Of a stretch of DNA of 5,123 nucleotides, positions 1 through 4,523 are shown piece by piece. The position numbers and the translations under genes are program-made. Position 1 is the first letter of the stretch. Each line of letters opens with the position of its first letter. Below the pieces are notes generated by a model. It was not told the origin of the DNA, ran no database searches, and saw only the letters and a program-made list of their open reading frames with translations. This DNA comes from Caldilineaceae bacterium (lineage in GTDB: Bacteria; Chloroflexota; Anaerolineae; Caldilineales; Caldilineaceae): contig JAHEML010000348.1 of assembly GCA_024643705.1 (NCBI GenBank), forward strand, positions 1 to 5,123, given 5' to 3'.

Positions 1-675
1 AACAGGTGCAACTGTCGGCTCGACTGTGGGTGGGGCGGGTGGTAGTCCCGGTGCGCTCTCGTCGGGATAGAGGGAGATGGCGTCTACATAGATGAGGTTA
101 TCGCCGGTGCTGCGTGGATGATCTACCACAAAAAAGACAGTCACCGTGCTGCTGGCGGCCCTGGCTTTTACGTCGATATTCGGCCCTTCGCCTGGCGGGT
201 AGTTGAGAAAGCGGCCAGGGCCAAAGTGCATCGGTCCCCAGATCACAGACGAGCTATTGGGGTCGGTGCCACCGGTGGGATCGATGCCCAACTGGCGGCC
301 AAAGTTATCTGGATCGTTTGGCCCGCCCCAGGCGATGCTGGCTCGGTAGCCATTGCCGGGCGTTACCTGCACTTGTGTCCAAATGCCTGCCTTGAATGTG
401 CCACCGTTGCTCCACATGCGCAGGGATGGCGCACCCCAATAGGTGTCCTCATCCTGCATGTAGGTTAGATCGCCATAGATGATAAACGGCTGCCATCCTG
501 TGGGTATCTGGCGGGGCGGGATGCCATAGAATGTGTCAAAGTCACAGACGGCGCGCTCCATGATCTGCCCATCTTTTTCGCATGGTTCCGATGCCAGGGC
601 TGTGAAGGGCCGCCCAAGAAGAAGGAGGGATAGCACAATCCATGTGCGGTAAAGCAGGGTAAAAGTTCGTTTCAT
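1..675 (-). CDS. Secreted protein with beta-sandwich-like domain and Pro/Thr linker (3' end outside window)
   Basis: This gene reads leftward from an ATG at 675-673 and stays open to the window edge, giving 225 codons with no stop. The N-terminus is a clear signal peptide: MKRT, then a hydrophobic stretch (WIVLSLLLLG), with a likely signal peptidase I site after ALA at residue 28. Residues about 40-205 are rich in Trp, Tyr, Gly and Asn, and include GDLTYMQDEDTYWGAPSLRM, GIWTQVQVTPGNGYRAS, GIDPTGGTDP and IYVDAISLYP. That pattern fits a jelly-roll, carbohydrate-binding-module-like fold. The segment ends in a Pro/Thr/Val linker (PPAPPTVEPTVAPV), so another domain probably follows off-window. In similar proteins I recall this can be a LysM or other cell-wall-binding domain, but that is inference. 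The ATG directly abuts the TAA of the upstream gene (676-678), which implies an operon with coupled translation. No strong Shine-Dalgarno is visible. The exact function is unknown. Confidence 0.8.
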   Translation of the reverse strand, partial: MKRTFTLLYRTWIVLSLLLLGRPFTALASEPCEKDGQIMERAVCDFDTFYGIPPRQIPTGWQPFIIYGDLTYMQDEDTYWGAPSLRMWSNGGTFKAGIWTQVQVTPGNGYRASIAWGGPNDPDNFGRQLGIDPTGGTDPNSSSVIWGPMHFGPGRFLNYPPGEGPNIDVKARAASSTVTVFFVVDHPRSTGDNLIYVDAISLYPDESAPGLPPAPPTVEPTVAPV

Positions 676-2223
676 TTAATTGCCCGTTGTAACTACCAAG
701 CCACTGGCTGGATTTTCGCCACGAATGGCACGAACACCCACGAATTTAGCTAAATCATTCGTGAAATTCGTTGAATTCGTGGCAAAGGGTTGATAGTTTC
801 TGCCCATTGCTAAATCATCGGCTGGCTCTGTGATGGCACAGCGAAAGCCAAGCCAGGGGAAACCCTCTTCCCCATCCACCGCCATCCGGCTGTTGGTCGC
901 CAACCCAACGGCGGTGTCCTGAAAGGAACCCCCTTTCGCCACATAACCTGGGTCCGGCGCTCCGGGCAGATTGATGGGCGTTGCGGTCCATTCGGCTACG
1001 TTGCCAGCCATGTCTGCCACCTGGCTGGGGCTGTCGCCGCCTGGGCTGAAGGTACCCACGGCCAGGGTGTCGCCCACGGCTGTGCTGGCACCGTTGGCGC
1101 GCACGCTTTCGTAGGTATCGCCCCAGGGGTAGCGGTAGGCCCGTTGCAAGGTGAGCGCCGAACTGGCGGCCACCTCCCATTCTTCTTCCAGGGGCAACCG
1201 TTTGCCTGCCCACCGGCAGAAGAGCGCAGCTTGGGCGTGGGTCACATTGATCATGGGGAAGCTGTCCAGCGCCGGGTTGAGAAAATAGTCTGGGCGAAGG
1301 ACGCTGGAGGTGCGTGTGGGCCAAGTGCAGCCGTCGGCCTCGTAGCAGAGACGATAGGCCCGGTTGGTCACCTCGGTGCGGTCAATCGAAAACGATTGGA
1401 GTTCAACCAACCGGTCGGTGTCTGCCAGAGCGGTGGCCGAGATACGGTAGATACCGGATGGGATAGAGACCATGTCGCCGGTGGGATCGAGGGATTGCTC
1501 GATGTCCAACCAGGTAAAGGCAAGCGCAAGCACAACCAGGGCCAGGGCGAGCACGCCAAAAAGGCTCGCCAGCCCACGACGGGCCGCGCCAGAGAGAAAT
1601 CCGCGACGGCCGCGCCTAGGCTTGGATTGGGCTGGGGCTGTCTGGGCAGCCAGCGCCACCCACGAAGCGGGTTTGCTGTCGCCCATCCTACCTTCGCGTA
1701 GAAATTCGAACGATGCTTGGGCCAGTGTGCGGCGGGGTTCCAGGGGCTGGGCCATCTCTTCCCGCAACAGTTGGAGCAGGGGAGCCATCCACCCGACGCT
1801 ATCGTCGTCCTGGTGGGCCAGGGCCACAATTTGCGCAGGCGCAAGCGGTTGGGTGGGATGAAGCAGCATGTCGCGCATCACAGACGCTGCCCGTTCGGGG
1901 TCGTTTAGATGGTGCAACGCTGTGCGCATCCCCTTACCATAGAAGAGCGCACCCCGCAGCAGCAGTGTGCGACCGGCTTCGTCCACTGGGCGACCGGCTT
2001 CCAATGCCAGAAGGGCATCCCGCACCAGCCCAATAGACGGCATTTCGCCCTGCTGCCACCAGGCGTCCACGGCCAGCGTCAAGCGGCGGGTTACCGCTTG
2101 AGCACGCTCGCGGCCACCCAGTCCATCGAACTGGCCCCCACCCACATTGCTGCGGCTGCGGCCAGTTACCTGCCCTTCAATCTCTTCGCCTGTTTCCCAC
2201 TGCATTTGGGTCGTGCTGTTCAT
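676..2223 (-). CDS. Membrane-anchored SUMF1/FGE-sulfatase-domain protein, probably non-catalytic
   Basis: Residue numbers assume the ATG at 2223, giving 515 aa. Residues 1-215 are a soluble, mostly helical region I do not recognise. A basic stretch (KPRRGRRGF) precedes one transmembrane helix at about 218-238 (ASLFGVLALALVVLALAFTW), so the N-terminus should be inside and the rest outside. Residues about 249-463 are an FGE/SUMF1 domain: MVSIPSGIYRI, FSIDRTEVTNRAYR, CRWAGKRLPLEEEWEVAA, YPWGD, DMAGNVAEWTATP, KGGSF and terminal GFRCA. The Cys pair that formylglycine-generating enzymes carry between GGS and GFR is absent (AVGLATNSRMA there), so it is more likely a binding or scaffold domain than a true FGE. 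The frame also extends to an ATG at 2334, adding 37 residues with a hydrophobic run. I preferred 2223 because a TACAAT box lies just upstream of it and the longer start sits inside the divergent promoter. Neither start has a good Shine-Dalgarno. The tail, residues about 475-514, is encoded by an inserted repeat. Confidence 0.82.
   Translation of the reverse strand: MNSTTQMQWETGEEIEGQVTGRSRSNVGGGQFDGLGGRERAQAVTRRLTLAVDAWWQQGEMPSIGLVRDALLALEAGRPVDEAGRTLLLRGALFYGKGMRTALHHLNDPERAASVMRDMLLHPTQPLAPAQIVALAHQDDDSVGWMAPLLQLLREEMAQPLEPRRTLAQASFEFLREGRMGDSKPASWVALAAQTAPAQSKPRRGRRGFLSGAARRGLASLFGVLALALVVLALAFTWLDIEQSLDPTGDMVSIPSGIYRISATALADTDRLVELQSFSIDRTEVTNRAYRLCYEADGCTWPTRTSSVLRPDYFLNPALDSFPMINVTHAQAALFCRWAGKRLPLEEEWEVAASSALTLQRAYRYPWGDTYESVRANGASTAVGDTLAVGTFSPGGDSPSQVADMAGNVAEWTATPINLPGAPDPGYVAKGGSFQDTAVGLATNSRMAVDGEEGFPWLGFRCAITEPADDLAMGRNYQPFATNSTNFTNDLAKFVGVRAIRGENPASGLVVTTGN
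681..808. repeat. Putative 8-bp target-site duplication around repeat copy A
   Basis: TGCCCGTT (681-688) and TGCCCATT (801-808) match at 7 of 8 positions and sit immediately outside the inverted-repeat ends of the element at 689-800. The following base also agrees, giving TGCCCGTTG against TGCCCATTG (8 of 9). Removing the element and one duplicate (120 bp, 40 codons) restores a reading frame ending in Met-Gly-Asn-stop, with the TAA/ATG junction to the next gene intact. Target duplication is the natural reading, but it is inferred from one sequence. Confidence 0.6.
689..800 (+). repeat. MITE-like hairpin repeat, copy A (inside the FGE-like gene)
   Basis: This 112-bp element is about 88% identical to 4354-4466 in the same orientation, with roughly a dozen mismatches and one 1-bp indel. 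Its ends are inverted repeats: GTAACTACCAAGCC on the left and GGGTTGATAGTTTC on the right, imperfectly complementary over about 14 bp. Inside is a long imperfect hairpin. Three CACGAA blocks (720-725, 729-734, 739-744) pair with TTCGTG, TTCGTT and TTCGTG (776-781, 767-772, 758-763). GCCACGAAT (718-726) is perfectly complementary to ATTCGTGGC (775-783). The tip is the palindrome TTTAGCTAAA (745-754). No transposase is encoded, so it would be non-autonomous. It lies within the 3' end of the minus-strand gene and stays open in that frame. Confidence 0.8.
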
Positions 2224-2275
2224 AAGTTTGTGAAGATGTTGAAGCCATGAAGGCTGTGGACACGATAATGAAACT

Positions 2276-2281
2276 ATTGTA
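2276..2281 (-). promoter_or_regulatory. Possible -10 box for the minus-strand operon
   Basis: On the minus strand this reads TACAAT, five of six matches to the sigma-70 -10 consensus, about 50 bp before the preferred ATG at 2223. The best -35 at 17-bp spacing (2304-2299, ATCTTT) is poor, so the call is weak. It fits a divergent arrangement with the plus-strand promoter at 2328-2355. Confidence 0.28.
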
Positions 2282-2327
2282 ACACACGCCGCGCCCAAAA
2301 AGATGCAGGCGATCGGCCCGATTGTGG

Positions 2328-2355
2328 TTGACATTGCCCTGGGTTGGGCTATACT
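2328..2355 (+). promoter_or_regulatory. Sigma-70-type promoter for the dehydratase gene
   Basis: A perfect -35 box TTGACA (2328-2333) is separated by 16 bp from TATACT (2350-2355), five of six matches to TATAAT. Transcription should begin near 2362, leaving about 38 nt of leader before the ATG at 2400. This placement also argues against the longer TTG-started form of the dehydratase frame (2322), whose start would lie upstream of the transcript. Confidence 0.72.
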
Positions 2356-2399
2356 CTTGCTACATCCATTTCTCCACCAGCCATTCGCGAGATGATCCT

Positions 2400-4130
2400 A
2401 TGCCTACATCTTCCACTGATACAGCCAGCCGTAGTGCCACCTTCTTTCAAGACGACTTTACCGCGGGCTTGATCCACCGTACCTTCACAAAGTCGATGGG
2501 CTTTGATGGGGAAGATATGCGCAAGCCTGTTATTGGTATCTGCAACACCTACAGCGAACTCAACAATTGCCACGCCCACTTTCCCCAATTGGTCGAGGCT
2601 GTCAAACGAGGGGTCTGGCAGGCTGGGGGCTTTCCACTGGAATTTCCCACCATCAGCCTGGGAGAAATCTATCTCACGCCATCGTCCATGCTCTGGCGCA
2701 ACCTGGCTGCCATGGATACCGAGGAGATGATTCGGGGCAATCCCATTGATGGGGTTGTGCTGCTCACCGGCTGCGACAAAACCACCCCGGCTGCGCTCAT
2801 GGGCGCGGCCAGCGCAGATATTCCTAGTCTGCTCGTTTCTGGCGGGCCAATGCTCAACGGCAACTGGCGGGGCCAGACATTGGGTGCGTGTACCGATTGC
2901 CGCCGTCTCAGCGATGAATTCCGGGCAGGCAAGCTCACCGATGGTCAATATGCCGAGGTGGAGGACAATCTGGTGCGCAGCCACGGGCACTGCATGGTCA
3001 TGGGTACTGCTTCCACCATGAACTCCATGACCGAGGCTCTGGGAATGGCCCTGCCCGGCAACGGGGCCATTCCCGCTGTCGATTCCCGGCGGCTGCGGCT
3101 GGCCGAGCAGAGCGGGCGACGCATTGTGGCCATGGTGGCCGAAGGGTTGCGTCCATCGCTCATTTTGACCCAGCAAGCCCTGGAAAATGCCATCACACTC
3201 CTGTGCGCCATTGGTGGCAGCACAAACGCGGTCGTCCACTTGCCTGCCCTGGCCGGTCGTCTGGGCATTCCCCTGCCCATCGATCTCTTCGACGAAATCA
3301 GCCGCCGCACACCCATGATCGCCAACTTGCGGCCCAGCGGCAAATATCAGATGGAAGACCTTTTCTACGCGGGCGGCATCCCTGCTGTGCTGAAGCAACT
3401 GCTGCCCCTGCTCCACGGGGATGCCCTGACGGCCACGGGCCATACGCTGGCCGAAAACGTGCAGGCCGCCGAAATTCATAACGCGGATGTGATCCGCACC
3501 TTGGACACAGCTCTGGACAGTCAGGGTGGGTTGTCGATTGTCCGGGGCAATTTGGCCCCCGATGGCGCTGTGATCAAACATGCTGCAGCCACACCCCGTC
3601 TGCTCCAGCATCGGGGCCGCGCGGTCGTTTTCACTAGTATCCCCGATTTGCAGGCCCGCTACGGCGACCCCGATCTGGATGTGACCCCGGATGACATTCT
3701 GGTTTTGCAAAACGCTGGTCCGGTTGGCGGGCCGGGCATGCCCGAAGTGGGCAACCTGCCCATTCCCACAAAGCTGCTTAAACAAGGGGTGCGGGATATG
3801 GTGCGCATCTCGGACGCACGCATGAGCGGCACAGCCTATGGCACAATCGTCCTCCACGTCGCGCCCGAAGCAGCCATCGGCGGACCGCTTGCCCTAGTGC
3901 GAGATGGGGACGAGATCGAACTGGACTTGGCAAACCGACGCCTGCATCTGCATGTGACCGATGATGAACTGGCCCGTCGCCGAGCTGAATGGCAGCCGCC
4001 TGCACCCCATTATAGCCGGGGTTACGGCAAGCTCTTTCTCGATTCGATTTTGCAGGCCCCAGATGGGATGGACTTTGGCTTCCTGTTGGGGGCAGACCCG
4101 GCAGTGGCAGAGCATCAACCAAAGTTTTAA
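2400..4130 (+). CDS. IlvD/Edd-family dehydratase, sugar-acid (L-arabinonate/D-xylonate-like) branch
   Basis: A complete 576-residue protein. The family uses an Fe-S cluster and Mg2+ to remove water from 2,3-dihydroxy acids, giving 2-keto-3-deoxy acids. Expected cluster ligands are all present: Cys57 (NTYSELNNCHAHF), Cys125 (LTGCDKTTP) and Cys198 (SHGHCMVMGTASTM). Asp126 and Lys127 are the usual metal ligand and modified lysine, and Ser476 (SDARMSGTAYGT) is the likely catalytic base. Also present are GGPMLNG (148-154), GGSTNAV (272-278), GNLAPDGAVIK (383-393) and PNRRLHL-like ANRRLHL (511-517). True dihydroxy-acid dehydratases carry GRFSGGT at the catalytic serine, whereas ARMSGTAYGT and MPEVGN are the pattern of arabinonate/xylonate-type enzymes as I recall it. 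An automatic ilvD label is therefore probably imprecise, though the substrate cannot be read from sequence. The ATG at 2400 follows a weak GAGA (2389-2392) by 7 nt and lies downstream of a strong promoter. No sugar-pathway partner is in the window. Confidence 0.93.
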   Translation: MPTSSTDTASRSATFFQDDFTAGLIHRTFTKSMGFDGEDMRKPVIGICNTYSELNNCHAHFPQLVEAVKRGVWQAGGFPLEFPTISLGEIYLTPSSMLWRNLAAMDTEEMIRGNPIDGVVLLTGCDKTTPAALMGAASADIPSLLVSGGPMLNGNWRGQTLGACTDCRRLSDEFRAGKLTDGQYAEVEDNLVRSHGHCMVMGTASTMNSMTEALGMALPGNGAIPAVDSRRLRLAEQSGRRIVAMVAEGLRPSLILTQQALENAITLLCAIGGSTNAVVHLPALAGRLGIPLPIDLFDEISRRTPMIANLRPSGKYQMEDLFYAGGIPAVLKQLLPLLHGDALTATGHTLAENVQAAEIHNADVIRTLDTALDSQGGLSIVRGNLAPDGAVIKHAAATPRLLQHRGRAVVFTSIPDLQARYGDPDLDVTPDDILVLQNAGPVGGPGMPEVGNLPIPTKLLKQGVRDMVRISDARMSGTAYGTIVLHVAPEAAIGGPLALVRDGDEIELDLANRRLHLHVTDDELARRRAEWQPPAPHYSRGYGKLFLDSILQAPDGMDFGFLLGADPAVAEHQPKF

Positions 4131-4133
4131 CGT

Positions 4134-4154
4134 GTGTAGCCATGCACTTTTTTT
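4134..4154 (+). terminator. Weak candidate terminator after the dehydratase gene
   Basis: A short stem GTGT/GCAC (4134-4137 with 4144-4147, including one G-U pair) is followed by seven Ts (4148-4154), just after the stop codon at 4128-4130. The stem is too short to be convincing. The T run also overlaps the -35 region of the next promoter. Readthrough would be caught by the stronger terminator at 4315-4346. Confidence 0.22.
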
Positions 4155-4181
4155 GACCTGTCGAAGCGGTCGTGCTATAGT
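4153..4181 (+). promoter_or_regulatory. Sigma-70-type promoter upstream of the tyrS leader
   Basis: TTGACC (4153-4158, five of six) is separated by the optimal 17 bp from TATAGT (4176-4181, five of six). The predicted start point falls at about 4188, which is the A of an ATG. GACC (4155-4158) and GGTC (4168-4171) form a small inverted repeat inside the promoter, possibly an operator but short enough to be chance. Confidence 0.68.
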
Positions 4182-4187
4182 CGAACC

Positions 4188-4292
4188 ATGAACAAGCAAT
4201 CACTGGCGCACAGACTATTCTGCTACTCGTATCCAAGGGGCGCAAGACGCCCCGCCCGATTCGCGCACGCCGGTTGTCCTTTCTGCTTTTGA
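4188..4292 (+). CDS. Possible 34-codon leader peptide upstream of tyrS
   Basis: An ATG located at the predicted transcription start opens a 34-codon frame ending in TGA at 4290-4292. The peptide begins MNKQSLAHRLFCYSYPRG and ends CPFCF. It contains two nearly adjacent Tyr codons (TAC 4224-4226, TAT 4230-4232), with Phe and Cys codons nearby. There is no Shine-Dalgarno, so translation would be leaderless. Its place between a promoter and an intrinsic terminator ahead of tyrS suggests a stalling peptide for attenuation. The aromatic clustering is modest, and a chance ORF across an untranslated RNA is quite possible. Confidence 0.3.
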   Translation: MNKQSLAHRLFCYSYPRGARRPARFAHAGCPFCF

Positions 4293-4314
4293 GCAGAAGT
4301 CCTTTCCCGTTTTG

Positions 4315-4346
4315 AACGCGTGGCGCACAGCCACGCGTTTTTATTT
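4315..4346 (+). terminator. Strong intrinsic terminator upstream of tyrS
   Basis: AACGCGTGGC (4315-4324) is perfectly complementary to GCCACGCGTT (4330-4339), a 10-bp GC-rich stem with a 5-nt loop GCACA. The T-rich tract TTTTTATTT (4338-4346) starts within the end of the stem. It ends the transcript from 4188 and would have to be bypassed for that promoter to reach tyrS. Confidence 0.85.
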
Positions 4347-4474
4347 GCGGGAGGTAATTACCAAGCCACTGATCGGATTTTCGCCACAAATTGCACGAAT
4401 ACCCACGAATTTGGCTCAATCATTCGTGAAAATTCGTTGAATTCTTGGCAAAGGGTTGGTAGTTACTGTGGGAG
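4346..4474. repeat. Putative 8-bp target-site duplication around repeat copy B
   Basis: TGCGGGAG (4346-4353) and TGTGGGAG (4467-4474) match at 7 of 8 positions and directly abut the two ends of the element at 4354-4466. The spacing and the degree of match are the same as for copy A, which makes coincidence unlikely. The shared TG may be part of the target preference or of the element end. Confidence 0.55.
4354..4466 (+). repeat. MITE-like hairpin repeat, copy B (between leader and tyrS)
   Basis: A 113-bp second copy of the element at 689-800, in the same orientation. It has better preserved ends: GTAATTACCAAGCC on the left against GGGTTGGTAGTTAC on the right, about 12 of 14 bp complementary. 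The internal CACGAA/TTCGTG hairpin arms are retained with a few changes (CACAAAT and TTCTTGG in the outer block). It lies between the terminator at 4315-4346 and tyrS, so it lengthens the tyrS leader and could add an RNA hairpin of its own. Confidence 0.8.
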
Positions 4475-4512
4475 AATCAACAATTTACCAGCAACTGTCC
4501 AACAAGTTTAAT

Positions 4513-4516
4513 AGGA
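4513..4516 (+). promoter_or_regulatory. Ribosome binding site of tyrS
   Basis: AGGA lies 7 nt before the ATG at 4524, standard spacing. It supports that start over the in-frame ATGs at codons 11 and 15. It is the clearest Shine-Dalgarno in the window. Confidence 0.65.
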
Positions 4517-4523
4517 ATACCCA

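Larger units (their letters stand above)
4188..4346 (+). promoter_or_regulatory. Structured leader (candidate attenuator) or small RNA upstream of tyrS
   Basis: From the predicted start to the terminator's T tract is about 159 nt with several clear hairpins. GGGGCG/CGCCCC (4237-4242 with 4248-4253) has a 5-nt loop. TTCTGCT/AGCAGAA (4281-4287 with 4292-4298) has a 4-nt loop. The terminator stem is 4315-4339. Alternative pairings are visible. A second TTCTGCT (4218-4224) can compete for AGCAGAA. GCGCACGC (4263-4270) can pair with 4318-4326 of the terminator's left arm through 8 bp with one bulged G, which would act as an antiterminator. No T-box consensus (GGGTGGNACCGCG-type) is present. Without the repeat at 4354-4466 and its target copy, the terminator would sit about 56 nt before tyrS, a normal attenuator distance. 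A free-standing small RNA is the main alternative. Confidence 0.45.

Noticed and set aside
118..468. Plus-strand open frame of 116 codons at the left edge
   Set aside because: It lies opposite the secreted-protein gene, whose signal peptide, composition and coupling to the upstream gene are convincing. The plus-strand translation shows no recognisable feature.
718..783. CRISPR-like spacing of CACGAA units
   Set aside because: The units are only 9-10 bp apart and come in inverted arms forming one hairpin, with no 20-40-bp spacers. The same structure recurs at 4354-4466 as a whole element.
1144..2250. Several plus-strand frames across the FGE-like gene
   Set aside because: They are shadows of the minus-strand gene, which carries a complete set of FGE-domain motifs. 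None has a plausible start region or protein signature.
2322..2399. Longer dehydratase start at the TTG of 2322
   Set aside because: It would begin upstream of the promoter's predicted start point. The extra 26 residues do not resemble the family N-terminus, whereas the ATG at 2400 fits the usual length.
2349..3857. Long antisense open frame (502 codons) opposite the dehydratase
   Set aside because: It is a by-product of GC-rich codon use in the dehydratase gene. The translation shows no family motif, no promoter and no ribosome site, while the plus strand encodes an unmistakable enzyme.
4188..4346. T-box riboswitch upstream of tyrS
   Set aside because: The conserved T-box sequence and the usual Stem I motifs are missing, and the terminator loop shows no antiterminator with an NCCA-binding bulge.
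4484..4512. A separate tyrS promoter (TTTACC, 17 bp, TTTAAT)
   Set aside because: The start point would fall near 4519, only about 5 nt before the ATG and downstream of the AGGA ribosome site, so the transcript would lack the Shine-Dalgarno that is clearly present.
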